Assembly (NCBI GenBank): GCA_022842065.1
Contig: JALHQH010000043.1
Coordinates: forward strand, 1-64,000
Direction: 5' to 3'
DNA from: Caldilineaceae bacterium
Lineage (GTDB): Bacteria; Chloroflexota; Anaerolineae; Caldilineales; Caldilineaceae
DNA: 64,000 nt
Below the pieces are notes generated by a model, which saw only the letters and a program-made list of their open reading frames with translations, did not search any database and was not told the DNA's origin. Positions within the stretch are counted from its first letter, which is position 1. Each line of letters starts with the position of its first letter. The position numbers and the translations under genes are program-made. This document shows positions 8,930 to 17,893 of the stretch, in pieces.

Positions 8930-10468
8930 ATGACCAAACCCTATCGCCCGGTCGCCCTGATTATTATGGATGGCTGGGGTTTACGCACAATGGCCGAGGG
9001 CAACGCGGTTGTCCTGGCCAATACGCCCAACTATGACCGCTGGAATCGGGAAGGGGAACGCTCAGTCCTTGACGCCTCCGGTGAACCGGTGGGGTTGCCC
9101 GAAGGGCAGATGGGCAACTCAGAAGTCGGCCACCTGAATCTGGGGGCGGGGCGCGTTGTCTACCAAGATCTGACGCGCATCAACCTGGCGATCCGCGATG
9201 AAAGCTTCTATGAGAATGAAACGCTGCTCGCCGCCATCCAGGGCGTCAAGGAACGCAATGGAAAATTACACCTAATTGGGCTAATGGGTGATGGCGGCGT
9301 ACACAGCTTTAGCGGCCATCTCTATGCGCTGCTCGAAGCGGCCAAACGCCAGGAGATTGCGCCGATCATTCATCTGATCAGTGATGGCCGCGACACACCA
9401 CCGCAGAGTGGCCTTGGGTTTGCCCAAAAGCTGGAAGAATATCTGGCCAACAACCCCGGCGTGATCGCCTCGATCTGTGGCCGCTACTATACGATGGATC
9501 GCGACAAACGCTGGCCCCGCACCGAAAAGGGTTATCGGGCGATTGCCCTGCATGAAGGGGAAAACGGCAAAACGGCCAGCAGTGCAACCGCAGCGTTACA
9601 GGAAGCCTACGCCAGCAATACTACCGATGAGTTTGTGCTGCCGGTGGCGATTGACGTGGGCGAGCAAAATGTCAAGGTCGCGGCGGGCGACTGTCTGCTC
9701 TTCTACAACTTTCGTGCCGACCGCATGCGCCAGATCGTCCCGCCGTTTCTCGATCCCAACTTTGACGGCTTTACGCGTGAGTACATCCAGGATCTGACAA
9801 TTGTCACCATGACGACGTATGAAGAGAACTTTAACGTGCCGGTGCTCTTCCCCGATGTGGACATTGTCAATCCCCTGGCCGAGGTGATCAGCAAAGCCGG
9901 GCTAAAACAATTTCACGCCGCCGAGACCGAGAAATATGCCCACGTCACCTATTTCTTCAACGGCGGCAAAGAAGGCATTTTTGCGGGTGAGGAGCGCCAT
10001 CTTGAGCCTTCGCCCAAAGTGGCAACCTATGACTTACAGCCGGAGATGAGCGCGCCCCTTTTGCTGGCGGCGCTGCTGCAACGCATTAAAGATCACGATG
10101 ATGATTTTATTCTGGTCAACTTTGCCAACCCCGATATGGTCGGCCATACGGGTTCACTGCCGGCTGCGATCAAGGCAGTAGAGACCGTGGATGAATGTGT
10201 GGGTAAGCTGGTGCAGGCGATTACCGACAAGGGCGGTGTTGCCTTGGTCACCGCCGATCATGGCAACTGTGAGCGCATGGTTGATCTGGAAACCGGCCAA
10301 CCGCACACCTATCACACCACACAGCCGGTCACCCTCTTTGCAATTGGGGATGGCTATCGCAACTTGCGCCCACGGGGCAAACTGGCCGATGTCGCCCCGA
10401 CCGTCCTCGAATTGATGGGGCTGGAACAACCGGCAGAGATGACTGGCTGGAGTCTATTGCAGCAATAG
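8930..10468 (+). CDS. gpmI: 2,3-bisphosphoglycerate-independent phosphoglycerate mutase
   Basis: This 512-residue protein has the normal length of the cofactor-independent, manganese-dependent enzyme that interconverts 3- and 2-phosphoglycerate in glycolysis. Visible motifs include IIMDGWG with metal ligand Asp14, and GQMGNSEVGHLNLGAG with the phosphoserine nucleophile Ser64. SDGRDTPP, GRYYTMDRDKRW, FNFRADRMRQI (here YNFRADRMRQI), ANPDMVGHTG and TADHGNCE then follow in family order. GGGAG lies at a suitable distance before the ATG. The gene converges with the CHRD gene, with a 14-bp hairpin between them. Confidence 0.97.
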   Translation: MTKPYRPVALIIMDGWGLRTMAEGNAVVLANTPNYDRWNREGERSVLDASGEPVGLPEGQMGNSEVGHLNLGAGRVVYQDLTRINLAIRDESFYENETLLAAIQGVKERNGKLHLIGLMGDGGVHSFSGHLYALLEAAKRQEIAPIIHLISDGRDTPPQSGLGFAQKLEEYLANNPGVIASICGRYYTMDRDKRWPRTEKGYRAIALHEGENGKTASSATAALQEAYASNTTDEFVLPVAIDVGEQNVKVAAGDCLLFYNFRADRMRQIVPPFLDPNFDGFTREYIQDLTIVTMTTYEENFNVPVLFPDVDIVNPLAEVISKAGLKQFHAAETEKYAHVTYFFNGGKEGIFAGEERHLEPSPKVATYDLQPEMSAPLLLAALLQRIKDHDDDFILVNFANPDMVGHTGSLPAAIKAVETVDECVGKLVQAITDKGGVALVTADHGNCERMVDLETGQPHTYHTTQPVTLFAIGDGYRNLRPRGKLADVAPTVLELMGLEQPAEMTGWSLLQQ

Positions 10469-10488
10469 CAAATACACTGAATTTGCCT

Positions 10489-10529
10489 GGTCCGCGGAAC
10501 GGGTGCGGTGCAGAGCCGTTCCGCGGACC
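10489..10529. terminator. Bidirectional hairpin between gpmI and the CHRD gene
   Basis: A 14-bp perfect stem (10489-10502 with 10516-10529) sits between two converging stop codons. The position suggests termination for both genes, although there is no strong T-run on either side. Confidence 0.6.
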
Positions 10530-10547
10530 GCCAAGCGACACGCCAAT

Positions 10548-11003
10548 TTACTGTTTACGCAATTGGCCGCGCAGTGCCCCACCAGGGAAATCCCCATTGT
10601 GCACATTCACGTAAAATTTACCTGGTCGTTCTGCAATCAGCCGGATCATGTTCGCGTCAACATCGACACAATCGGCAAGATTGGCACCACCATCAACCGG
10701 AAAGTTCACGACCACCGGGCCATTAATACCAGCAGCCCCCGTATGAATATGGGCACCGGTCAGTGGCAGGGCAATATCATGCAACGTTAGCTCGTAGCAG
10801 ATTTGCTTCGCACCAAACTTAATCCACACAATTGCGCGACCGCGACCATCAACATCCCCGCCGCCCACTTCGTTTGCGCCACGCAGATTGGTTGCATAAC
10901 GAACAGTGACTGCGGCAGCGGAGACCGGCACGGAGAACTGGGTTACCGACAAAACCAGGATCAGCGCAATAAAACGCAAACGACGCATCAACTTCGAGTT
11001 CAT
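10548..11003 (-). CDS. Secreted CHRD domain protein
   Basis: The 151-residue product begins with a signal peptide (basic MRRLRF, a hydrophobic stretch, then VSAAA, predicted cleavage near residue 30). The remainder is a single CHRD domain: an opening beta-strand segment with LRGANEV, then HIHTGAAG, then FYVNVHNGDFPGGALRGQL at the end. CHRD domains occur in chordin and in many bacterial exported proteins, and their biochemical role in bacteria is not established. AAAGGAGCAATTGT precedes the ATG. Confidence 0.88.
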   Translation of the reverse strand: MNSKLMRRLRFIALILVLSVTQFSVPVSAAAVTVRYATNLRGANEVGGGDVDGRGRAIVWIKFGAKQICYELTLHDIALPLTGAHIHTGAAGINGPVVVNFPVDGGANLADCVDVDANMIRLIAERPGKFYVNVHNGDFPGGALRGQLRKQ

Positions 11004-11407
11004 ACAATTGCTCCTTTGGGTGCAGGCGCGATCGTCCGATCAGTAGAGAGCTACCAATAAGTGCCGATCGCTAATGAAGAAGAGAAAGTGCCACAACGGT
11101 TAATGCCACCTTCACTGGGCAGCAGCGGTGTAGGTGAGATGCAGGGCTGGTGGAATAGTCGTGGTAGTTAAGCTAACGAAGAATAATCGCCGTTTGGATT
11201 GCAGCCGCACAATTTTCTAGGCAGCGCGAGGCATGGCAAGCAACAAAGTCCCCTTAGGGTGCGCCACGGTTATACTCGGCTCTGTCATAATTTAGCATTT
11301 TTACTCGTGTAGAAAATGCTAAATTATGACAACCGCTGGTATATGCAGATCGCGGCCAGCCGCGTCACAAGTTGTTGCTTGCCATTCCCGAATTTTGTCG
11401 AAAGCGA
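11004..11407. other. Intergenic region holding 73-bp element copy 1
   Basis: The gap lies between the CHRD gene start and the aminotransferase 3' end. It contains the 73-bp palindromic element at 11271-11343. The rest has no supported gene. Confidence 0.6.
11271..11343. mobile_element. 73-bp palindromic MITE-like element, copy 1
   Basis: An 18-bp stem (11284-11301 with 11313-11330) closes an 11-nt loop TACTCGTGTAG. Outer ends are TATACTCGGCTCT on the left and AACCGCTGGTATA on the right. Copies 2 (31737-31809) and 3 (37534-37606) have the same total length and loop. The TATA ends are compatible with insertion at TA, as in Tc1/IS630-type MITEs, but no transposase is present and this origin is inference. 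Confidence 0.8.
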
Positions 11408-12859
11408 TCAACCCAAGCCGAACTCCCCTTCGGCGATGGTGAGCGACTCGTCGAGAATGGTGACAATGCGCTCGATCTCTTCACGCGTCACCACCAAGGG
11501 AGGCGCAAGGTGGACGATGTTCCAGACGCGCGTGAGTAAACGCCGCTCTTCCAGCAGTTGGTTGAGTCGTTTGATAAAGTCAGACTCGCGATCCCACTTG
11601 GTCTTGCTCTCTTTGTCGTGAACAAGCTCCAACGCACAGTAGAGCCCTAACCCACGCACGTCGCCAACGGTGGGATGATTTTGCATTAACGCTTGTAACA
11701 AGCTCAGCAGATAGGCACCCTGTTCAGCCGAGCGATCAACCAGCCCTTCACGGTCGATAATTTCAATGTTCTTGATCGCAGCGGCGGCGGCCACCGCCTG
11801 CCCACCAAAGGTCAGCAGATGAGACAAGGTGTTGGGCCCTTGGGTGAACACTTCATAAACACTGGGGCGCACAATCGCAGCGGCAATCGGCGCATAACCG
11901 CTGGAGAGTCCCTTGGCCATCGTCATAATGTCGGGGACAAAGCCGAAGTGTTCGGTGGCAAACCATTTGCCAGTCCGGCCAAAACCATTGATCACTTCGT
12001 CGGCAATCAAGAGCACACCGTGGCGATCACAGATCTCGCGCAAGAGTTGCCAATATTTGGGGGAAGGCACATGCAAGCCGTTGGCCGAGGAGATTGGCTC
12101 ACCGATGACGGCAGCAACGGTTTCCGGCCCTTGGAAGATGATCTCCTGTTCCACCCACTTGGCACACATAATATCGCCCGCTTCACCTTCCAAATCAAAG
12201 TCGTTGCGGTAGTGATTGGGCGAAGGGACATGATAGACGCCCGGCATCATCGGCCCGAAAAAGCGCTCCATCTGCGCCCGGTTGCCGGTGGTCAGGCTCA
12301 TCGCCCCAAAGGTCATGCCGTGATAGGAGCCGCGGCGGGCGATCACTTTGTAGCGTTTGGGAAAGCCACGCAGCACCTGCACTTGTTTGGCAATCTTGAT
12401 CGCCGTCTCTACTGCTTCCGAGCCACCCGAACAAAAGAAGACACGACCCAGATCACCAGGGGTAAGCTGGGCCAGGATTTCGGCGAGCTGTACCGCCGGC
12501 ACTGAGGTATACGAGGAAGCCGAGACATAAGCCAGTTTGCTGGCTTGGGCGGCCATCGCCTCGCCGATCTCGCGGCGACCATGGCCGGCATTGACCACCC
12601 ACAGCCCCGATAAGGCATCAATCCAGCCATTCCCGCGCGCGTCATACAGGGTGCTCCCTTCGCCCCATTCGAAGACATGCATGCCCTGCTTTTCAGCCAG
12701 TTCGGCATAGTTACCGGAGTGGATCCAGACGTGGTCGAGGGCTGTATTGTAAAGTGCATGGTCGTAGCGCGTCAGCGGCACCACCTGTTCCGTGTCCCCA
12801 TTGCGACTGCCAATCTCTGTCTTAACCGGTTCCACACTTGCCATCTTTCGCTGTGTCAT
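11408..12859 (-). CDS. Class III (PLP) aminotransferase
   Basis: This is a 483-residue fold-type I PLP enzyme of the class III (omega-amino acid or taurine:pyruvate) aminotransferase group. The cofactor motifs are FFCSGGSEAVETAIK (PLP phosphate site), RRGSYHGMTFGAMSL, LLIADEVINGFGRTG with Asp287 against the pyridine nitrogen, and MTMAKGLSSGYAP with the Schiff-base Lys316. Enzymes of this group transfer amino groups from omega-amino acids, diamines or taurine to pyruvate or 2-oxoglutarate; the donor here cannot be told. AAGGAATAATGGC lies before the ATG. A second ATG five codons in is a possible alternative start. It stands alone. Confidence 0.88.
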   Translation of the reverse strand: MTQRKMASVEPVKTEIGSRNGDTEQVVPLTRYDHALYNTALDHVWIHSGNYAELAEKQGMHVFEWGEGSTLYDARGNGWIDALSGLWVVNAGHGRREIGEAMAAQASKLAYVSASSYTSVPAVQLAEILAQLTPGDLGRVFFCSGGSEAVETAIKIAKQVQVLRGFPKRYKVIARRGSYHGMTFGAMSLTTGNRAQMERFFGPMMPGVYHVPSPNHYRNDFDLEGEAGDIMCAKWVEQEIIFQGPETVAAVIGEPISSANGLHVPSPKYWQLLREICDRHGVLLIADEVINGFGRTGKWFATEHFGFVPDIMTMAKGLSSGYAPIAAAIVRPSVYEVFTQGPNTLSHLLTFGGQAVAAAAAIKNIEIIDREGLVDRSAEQGAYLLSLLQALMQNHPTVGDVRGLGLYCALELVHDKESKTKWDRESDFIKRLNQLLEERRLLTRVWNIVHLAPPLVVTREEIERIVTILDESLTIAEGEFGLG

Positions 12860-13213
12860 GCCATTATTCCTTTATCGTCTGTGCGTTGAAAAGATCAGGT
12901 GAACTCACCAGCGATACGATAATAGAGAGCGCCATGATCGCACAAGTTCACCGCAGCCCAGTTCTATGATCAGCTTCCGCCGCTGTCAGGGTTCAGGCCA
13001 AGCCAAATTTGGCGTACATCCAGCTCACGATTACACTGAAATGAGTTGGTGTGCAGCGTTTGTACGCAACGCTAATGTCAGGAAATTGATAATCTAATCG
13101 GGTTGACAGCGAGGCCGTCTCACTCAATAATAGGAGGTAGATAGGTCATTTGTCTAGCGATTAAACCCATTCTTGCTTGCCATGTTGGCAAGTTGTTTAC
13201 AAAGGACACCTAT
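12860..13213. other. Divergent intergenic region with a promoter for the EEP-family gene
   Basis: The gap separates the aminotransferase start from the plus-strand hydrolase. Apart from the promoter-like hexamers at 13103-13131 I see no repeat or gene in it. Confidence 0.5.
13103..13131 (+). promoter_or_regulatory. Sigma70-type promoter upstream of the EEP-family gene
   Basis: TTGACA at 13103-13108 and AATAAT at 13126-13131 are spaced by exactly 17 bases. Transcription would start near 13138, leaving a leader of about 75 bases before the ATG at 13214. Confidence 0.6.
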
Positions 13214-14116
13214 ATGTTTTCTATCCCCCGCCGTCGTTACCCGTCTCTACCGAGGCAATTGTCCAAAGCAGTGCGCATTGCCCTGCTCAGTCTGCTGTTG
13301 TTCAGCTTTGTCATCAATAGTGGGCGGCTGGACCAGTCACAATGGGTAGCGGCCACGGCGGCACCGCTCCCCGCGGTGACGAATACCCTCCGAGTCATGA
13401 GTTGGAATGCCTACTTTCTCAACAAAAATACGGACGGCTTCTTACATGCCGTGGCGGAAGAGCAGCCGGATCTGATCGCAATTCAAGAGTTAGGCAATCA
13501 GTTGGCGAGCGTAATTCCGGAACAACTGCGCCAGCGCTATCCTTACCAAGAACTTTATCCAACAGGTAGCCCAGCCGGCATGGCTGTATTGAGCCGCTAC
13601 CCATTTCTCACCACGAGTCTGCCCGATTTTGACGAAGGGCAGGGCTGCAATTGCCAGGTCATTACGCTCGCAATTGCAGGCACGACCGTGACCCTGATTA
13701 ACGCTCATCCCTGGCCACCGGCATTTGCCTTTACCTGGACCGGCCACTGGTCGGATCTGCTCGGGTTGGACACGGCCCCCCAAGATCCGATCTTTGATGC
13801 GTTACTGGCCCGGATTGACGAAGCCACCGGCCCCTTGTTGGTCATGGGCGATCTCAACACCATGCCCTTTCAGCCCAATGTCCAGCGGCTGAATGCCATC
13901 TTAACTGATAGCTTCATGGAAGCCGGCAAGGGGATGGGGTATACTTTTCCCCTAGAAGGGAAAGATTACAATTTCCCGCCAATCCCCTTTATGCGTATTG
14001 ACTACATCTTTCACGATACAGCCTGGACGACCACCGCAATGGCCGTTGGCACAATCGCAGGCTCGGATCACCGTTACATTGTTGCGGATCTGGTGTTGCG
14101 GAACGCAAAAGAATAA
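13214..14116 (+). CDS. Exported endonuclease/exonuclease/phosphatase family protein
   Basis: The ATG at 13214 is chosen because AAAGGACACCTAT precedes it; this gives 300 residues. The N terminus has a basic stretch and a hydrophobic helix (IALLSLLLFSFVI), so the enzyme is secreted or anchored. The rest is an EEP-fold domain. It shows MSWNAYF at the first metal site, IAIQE with the magnesium-binding glutamate, INAHPWP, VMGDLNTMP with the catalytic Asp/Asn pair, RIDYIF, and SDHRYIVA with the general-base Asp/His pair. Relatives include DNase I-like nucleases, sphingomyelinases and inositol phosphatases, so the substrate is open. The gene is followed after 41 bases by an exported esterase-like gene on the same strand. 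Confidence 0.85.
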   Translation: MFSIPRRRYPSLPRQLSKAVRIALLSLLLFSFVINSGRLDQSQWVAATAAPLPAVTNTLRVMSWNAYFLNKNTDGFLHAVAEEQPDLIAIQELGNQLASVIPEQLRQRYPYQELYPTGSPAGMAVLSRYPFLTTSLPDFDEGQGCNCQVITLAIAGTTVTLINAHPWPPAFAFTWTGHWSDLLGLDTAPQDPIFDALLARIDEATGPLLVMGDLNTMPFQPNVQRLNAILTDSFMEAGKGMGYTFPLEGKDYNFPPIPFMRIDYIFHDTAWTTTAMAVGTIAGSDHRYIVADLVLRNAKE

Positions 14117-14157
14117 ACCAAAGTTTTTCATCATTTTCTCGTTACAAGGGGATGGCT

Positions 14158-14991
14158 ATGAACCTTTGCACAGTTACTGGTAGGTTGCAACGCAGGCTAG
14201 CAGGTGGGGTGAGCGGTCTACTCCTTGGGATACTCGTCACCGTTGCCTGTGTGCCGCTCGATCCTGGCCAGGCGATAACGACGCCAGGAGAGGCCACAAC
14301 GCCGGCAACCAGCCCACCCATTGCCGCAGTCGGGCCGGAGGGGGAGGTGCGGGCCGAAGCGGTTACCTTGGCAGCAGGCGTTACCATTAGCTACACCATT
14401 GTCTTACCACCGAATTACAGCGCCGACCAGCCCTACCCTCTCCTGCTCGCCCTGCCGCCCGGCAGCCAAACGCCCAACATGGTGGCCGCGGGGCTTGATT
14501 CCTACTGGCAAGCGGGGGCTTTGGCGAATGGTTGGGTAGTTGTCAGCCCCGTTGCCCCTGGTGGTCAGCTCTTTTTTCAGGGGGCGGAAACCTATCTACC
14601 TGCGTTTCTAGAAACAATCGCCCAGCGCTATCCGCCCGAAGGGGACAAATTTCACCTAAGTGGGATTAGCAATGGCGGGCTGAGCGCCTTTCGGATTGCC
14701 GGCAGCCACCCCGAACGCTTTCACTCCCTGCTTGTCCTCCCTGGTTATCCCCCCACCCCCGCCGATGAAGCGAACCTGGCCCAACTGCTAACCATCCCTG
14801 TCGCCATGTATGTGGGAGCCAACGACAGTGGTTGGCTACGGCCCATGCGCGAAACGGCAGCCATTCTCAACAATCAAGGCGGCACGGTCACCTTGGAAAT
14901 TGTGCCTGATGAAGGACATTTTATCCGCAGCTTGATAGGTGGGGAGGCGCTTTTTGTGCAGTTGGAAAGTTTCCGTCAACCAGTGCCGTGA
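14158..14991 (+). CDS. Lipoprotein alpha/beta-hydrolase (esterase/depolymerase-like)
   Basis: The second ATG (14158) has an AAGGGG site at better spacing than the first (14152). The 277-residue product has a lipoprotein signal with lipobox LVTVAC (lipidated Cys31 in this numbering), then a linker rich in Pro, Thr and Ala. The body is an alpha/beta hydrolase. The nucleophile elbow is GISNGG (Ser171), the likely acid is Asp223 in GANDSG, and the likely base is His254 in DEGHF. This resembles PHB-depolymerase-type or feruloyl-esterase-type esterases or prolyl oligopeptidase relatives. It lies 41 bases after the EEP gene and may be co-transcribed with it. The substrate is unknown. Confidence 0.8.
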   Translation: MNLCTVTGRLQRRLAGGVSGLLLGILVTVACVPLDPGQAITTPGEATTPATSPPIAAVGPEGEVRAEAVTLAAGVTISYTIVLPPNYSADQPYPLLLALPPGSQTPNMVAAGLDSYWQAGALANGWVVVSPVAPGGQLFFQGAETYLPAFLETIAQRYPPEGDKFHLSGISNGGLSAFRIAGSHPERFHSLLVLPGYPPTPADEANLAQLLTIPVAMYVGANDSGWLRPMRETAAILNNQGGTVTLEIVPDEGHFIRSLIGGEALFVQLESFRQPVP

Positions 14992-15057
14992 ATGGATAAG
15001 TAGAGAGTAGATTTGTCTTAGGCGCCTACGAGGAATTTATTTTCTTGAACGGCCTTA

Positions 15058-15140
15058 GCCACAGAGAACACAGAGGGTACAGAGAGCACAGAGTCGATTA
15101 TACGCTCTGTGCTCTCTGTACCCTCTGTGTTCTCTGTGGC
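15058..15140. repeat. 36-bp perfect inverted repeat
   Basis: Bases 15058-15093 are exactly complementary to 15105-15140 around an 11-nt loop, the longest perfect stem seen outside the 73-bp element. The arms are built from short CACAGAG and GTACAGAG-like units. There is no T-run. Confidence 0.88.
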
Positions 15141-15154
15141 AATGAAAACTGTAC

Positions 15155-15199
15155 GCCCTAGCAGCCCGTCATTGACTTGACAGACCGCTAGGGCATTTT
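15155..15199 (+). terminator. Terminator-like hairpin with T-run
   Basis: GCCCTAGC at 15155-15162 pairs with GCTAGGGC at 15187-15194 and is followed by ATTTTT. It could terminate the esterase transcript. The loop is long at 24 nt, so strength is uncertain. Confidence 0.45.
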
Positions 15200-15369
15200 T
15201 GTGTCAGTTCGCGTTGTTTGTCTTGAAATATGCCTACTGCTTCTACCGAGATCGATGAACACGGTAGGCCACTGCTGCTACAGTAAGGTCAATTGGGTTT
15301 ATCGTGTACATATAGCAGATGGCGGTAAACGGATGGGTAATTAATCTTCGTGACAACAAAAGGAAATTT

Positions 15370-15756
15370 ATGGCTGAACAGACCACTTTACAGTATTGGA
15401 CACTTTGGTGCCCAGGCGGGGCGACGGGGATTTATGTTGGCCGTGGGGCGATTGATCCCACCACGCAATTGCTGGTCCATGCCGCGCCGCCACTACTCAA
15501 CGTGGAAATTAGTCGCGGCAAAGGCAACCTCCTCCTGACCGCCAATGATTTGCCCGCGACGCAGGATTCACCAATCTGCCTGTTAACCGTCCAGGACGAT
15601 ACAATTAGACGGGAAGATATCTGGCCGACCAGCCAACACCACGGCCTGCCCGTCTTGCTGCCCGGTGGCGAAGTGGGCATCCTTAATGAGTGGTGGCACG
15701 CCGCCGATCAAAGCGAATGGCGTTGGCAGGTAACGTTTTACAACCGCCGCGCTTAG
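15370..15756 (+). CDS. Conserved-looking hypothetical protein, mostly beta
   Basis: I do not recognise a family. The ATG at 15370 follows AAAAGGAAATTT, giving 128 residues with no signal peptide or membrane helix. The protein is rich in alternating hydrophobic residues and contains several aromatic-rich strands (YWTLWCPGG, EWWHAADQSEWRWQ), suggesting a small beta domain. Codon use looks like the neighbours. It stands alone between hairpin-bearing gaps. Confidence 0.7.
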   Translation: MAEQTTLQYWTLWCPGGATGIYVGRGAIDPTTQLLVHAAPPLLNVEISRGKGNLLLTANDLPATQDSPICLLTVQDDTIRREDIWPTSQHHGLPVLLPGGEVGILNEWWHAADQSEWRWQVTFYNRRA

Positions 15757-15902
15757 TGGTAAGCAAGAGCAGGCCACGTCCCCGCTCACCACGCGTGGAT
15801 ATACGCCTTGGCTTTAGTACCAGTCGCTCGACAAAACGTAAATAGGCGCTACGCCCAGAAACGTGCATAGCGCCTAAAAAATTATTAAAAGTAATTGCGG
15901 AT

Positions 15903-16127
15903 CTAGCGTGCGGCGGTGCGCGTTAAACTTTGATCAAGCACGGAGAGCACAAAGAGAAAAGCTAGATTGCCGAGCAATTCAGTCACCCCCGTGGGTTTGG
16001 CAGTGGCAAGCGGTGGCGTGAGCGGGGCCGGCGCAGTGGGTTGTGGTAAACTCGCGACCAGGGCCGTATAGTGCTGATCCAGTAATGTTTCTACATCCTG
16101 TACAATTTGAATGGGGCTAAGCATCAT
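15903..16127 (-). CDS. Small hypothetical protein with a C-terminal hydrophobic helix
   Basis: The 74-residue frame starts with ATGATG preceded by AAAGGATACTG. It has an acidic N-terminal helix, a Pro/Ala-rich middle and a hydrophobic C-terminal segment (LLGNLAFLFVLSVLDQSL) that could be a single membrane anchor. No family is recognised. The good ribosome site and organised composition favour a real gene, but the frame is short. Confidence 0.5.
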   Translation of the reverse strand: MMLSPIQIVQDVETLLDQHYTALVASLPQPTAPAPLTPPLATAKPTGVTELLGNLAFLFVLSVLDQSLTRTAAR

Positions 16128-16445
16128 CAGTATCCTTTATCAATGGTGACTAAACGCCAGGTCGAAACGTGGTAGATGCGGTTGCCTTTTGCGCAAGCAC
16201 AACGCATAACGCAGCGGCTAACAAAGATTGAGTGGTAGTATAGGACAGAGATCTATATCCTTCTATACCCAAATATATATCTAGATACATAACCAGCATA
16301 AGAGGCGCTGGCGGTGCCGCCTATGGACAAAATGCACTATTAAACACAGTTCAGCACATACAAACTGCACATCTTCCTTACATTTAAGCCCCGATCCTGC
16401 GCCGCCAAACCATTGTGTATATCCGCTAAAAGCAGAAAGGCAAGC
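16128..16445. other. Divergent intergenic region, A/T-rich centre
   Basis: This gap separates the small minus-strand gene from the oxidoreductase. Its middle (about 16240-16300) is A/T-rich with several TATA-like words, and probably holds promoters for both directions. I could not fix hexamer pairs with confidence. No gene or hairpin is evident. Confidence 0.4.
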
Positions 16446-17822
16446 ATGAAAAACTATGACGTAATCTGGATCGGCACTGGCCAGGCAACCGGGACCGTGG
16501 TTCCCCTACTCGCAAAAGCGGGCAAGCGGGTTGCCCTGATCGAAGGCGGCAAGGTGGGCGGCACTTGTGTCAACTACGGCTGTACTCCCACGAAGACGAT
16601 CATTGCCAGTGCCCGCGTTGCGCACATGGTGCGCCGCGCCGCAGACTTTGGCATCAATGTGCGTGATTTCACGATCGACTTTGCCAAGGTGATGGATCGG
16701 CAAAACCAGATCCGCCACACCAACAGCCAGAAGTTGGAGCACTTTCTGCGCGAAATGCCTGATGTGGACTTTTATGGGGCTTATGCTCACTTTGAAAGTG
16801 CCCACACAGTACGTGTTGGCGATGACCTGATCGCAGGCGAGACCATTGTCATCCACACCGGTGCCCGTGCCCGCATCCCCTCGATCCCCGGTTTGAATGA
16901 GGTTGATTGGCTGGATAATGTGCGCATCCTCGATCTACAAACGTTGCCCAGCCATTTGGTGATCCTCGGCGGCAGTTATGTGAGCCTGGAATTTGCCCAG
17001 GCGTTCCGCCGTTTTGGCAGTGCGGTGACGATCATTGAGGAAGGCAACCAGTTGATCAGCCATGAAGATGCGGACATCACCCACATTACCCACGAGTTGC
17101 TTACCGATGAGGGGATTACCATCCACTGTAACGCCACGGTTGAGCACGTTGCGCAAAGTGACCGTGGCGAGGTAAAAATTTCCTTTACCCAAGCGGGGGC
17201 GACGCATAGCATGCAAGGCTCTCATCTGTTGCTCGCAGTCGGTCGCACCCCCAATACAGACAAACTCAATTTAGCTGCCGCCGGTGTAGAGACCAACAAG
17301 CGTGGCTATGTGCAGGTGAATCAGCAGTTGCAGAGCAATATACCACACATCTATGCGCTGGGCGATGTCAACGGCGAGGGGGCCTTTACCCACACTTCAG
17401 TCAACGATGGGCAAATCTTCTGGGATCATTACAGCGGCACGGGCAATCGCAAACTTGCCGACCGCAACCTGATTTACGCCATGTACATCGATCCACCGCT
17501 CGGGCGCGTCGGCCTGAGTGAAAAGCAGGCCCGCCAAAGTGACCGCAAAATCCTAATGGCGAGCAAACCACTGGCCGAAATTGCACGCGCCAAAGAAAAA
17601 GACGAAACCGCCGGGCTGATCAAACTGCTTGTCGATGCCGAAAGCGAAACACTGGTTGGGGCCACCGTCTTCGGCACCGGCGGCGACGAGATTATCAGCA
17701 CCCTCGCCACTTTTATGACGACCGGCCAATCGTACAAAACCTTCCAGCGCACCGTCCTCCCCCACCCGACCATCGCCGAATTGCTGCCGTTTATGCTGGA
17801 GGAGTTGGAGCCAGTAAAGTAA
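16446..17822 (+). CDS. FAD-dependent NAD(P)-disulfide oxidoreductase (mercuric reductase/lipoamide dehydrogenase family)
   Basis: The ATG at 16446 follows AGAAAGGCAAGC and gives 458 residues. The N-terminal FAD site is WIGTGQATG (the usual GxGxxG is altered), followed by the redox-active disulfide GGTCVNYGCTPTK. An NAD(P) site follows (VILGGSYVSLEFAQ), then the second FAD motif YALGDVNGEGAFTH and a C-terminal dimerisation domain ending with LPHPTIAELLP, where the His-Glu pair of the class I flavin reductases sits. It lacks both the N-terminal HMA domain and the C-terminal cysteine pair of true MerA, so mercury reduction is unlikely. The substrate is unknown, and no 2-oxoacid dehydrogenase genes are nearby. 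Confidence 0.87.
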   Translation: MKNYDVIWIGTGQATGTVVPLLAKAGKRVALIEGGKVGGTCVNYGCTPTKTIIASARVAHMVRRAADFGINVRDFTIDFAKVMDRQNQIRHTNSQKLEHFLREMPDVDFYGAYAHFESAHTVRVGDDLIAGETIVIHTGARARIPSIPGLNEVDWLDNVRILDLQTLPSHLVILGGSYVSLEFAQAFRRFGSAVTIIEEGNQLISHEDADITHITHELLTDEGITIHCNATVEHVAQSDRGEVKISFTQAGATHSMQGSHLLLAVGRTPNTDKLNLAAAGVETNKRGYVQVNQQLQSNIPHIYALGDVNGEGAFTHTSVNDGQIFWDHYSGTGNRKLADRNLIYAMYIDPPLGRVGLSEKQARQSDRKILMASKPLAEIARAKEKDETAGLIKLLVDAESETLVGATVFGTGGDEIISTLATFMTTGQSYKTFQRTVLPHPTIAELLPFMLEELEPVK

Positions 17823-17893
17823 AACGTAAAACGTGGTACATGTTCCCCAAGCTCGTGCAGTTTCCCCGGCACGAATCACGTATTACGTTTTAC
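17819..17893. terminator. Hairpin between convergent oxidoreductase and methyltransferase genes
   Basis: Bases 17819-17835 pair with 17877-17893 with one mismatch. The right arm runs into the last codons of the minus-strand methyltransferase and the left arm overlaps the oxidoreductase stop codon. It probably serves both genes as a terminator. Confidence 0.55.

Larger units (their letters stand above)
14992..15369. other. Intergenic region with two hairpins
   Basis: The gap holds the 36-bp perfect inverted repeat (15058-15140) and a terminator-like hairpin (15155-15199). The remaining 170 bases up to the next gene show no gene and no clear promoter hexamers. Confidence 0.5.

Noticed and set aside
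13193..13213. TTG at 13193 as start of the EEP-family protein
   Set aside because: The ATG at 13214 has an AAAGGA site at proper spacing, and the signal-type N terminus begins there.
16446..17822. Mercuric reductase (merA)
   Set aside because: The redox motif fits the superfamily, but the HMA domain, the C-terminal cysteine pair and any mer neighbours are absent.
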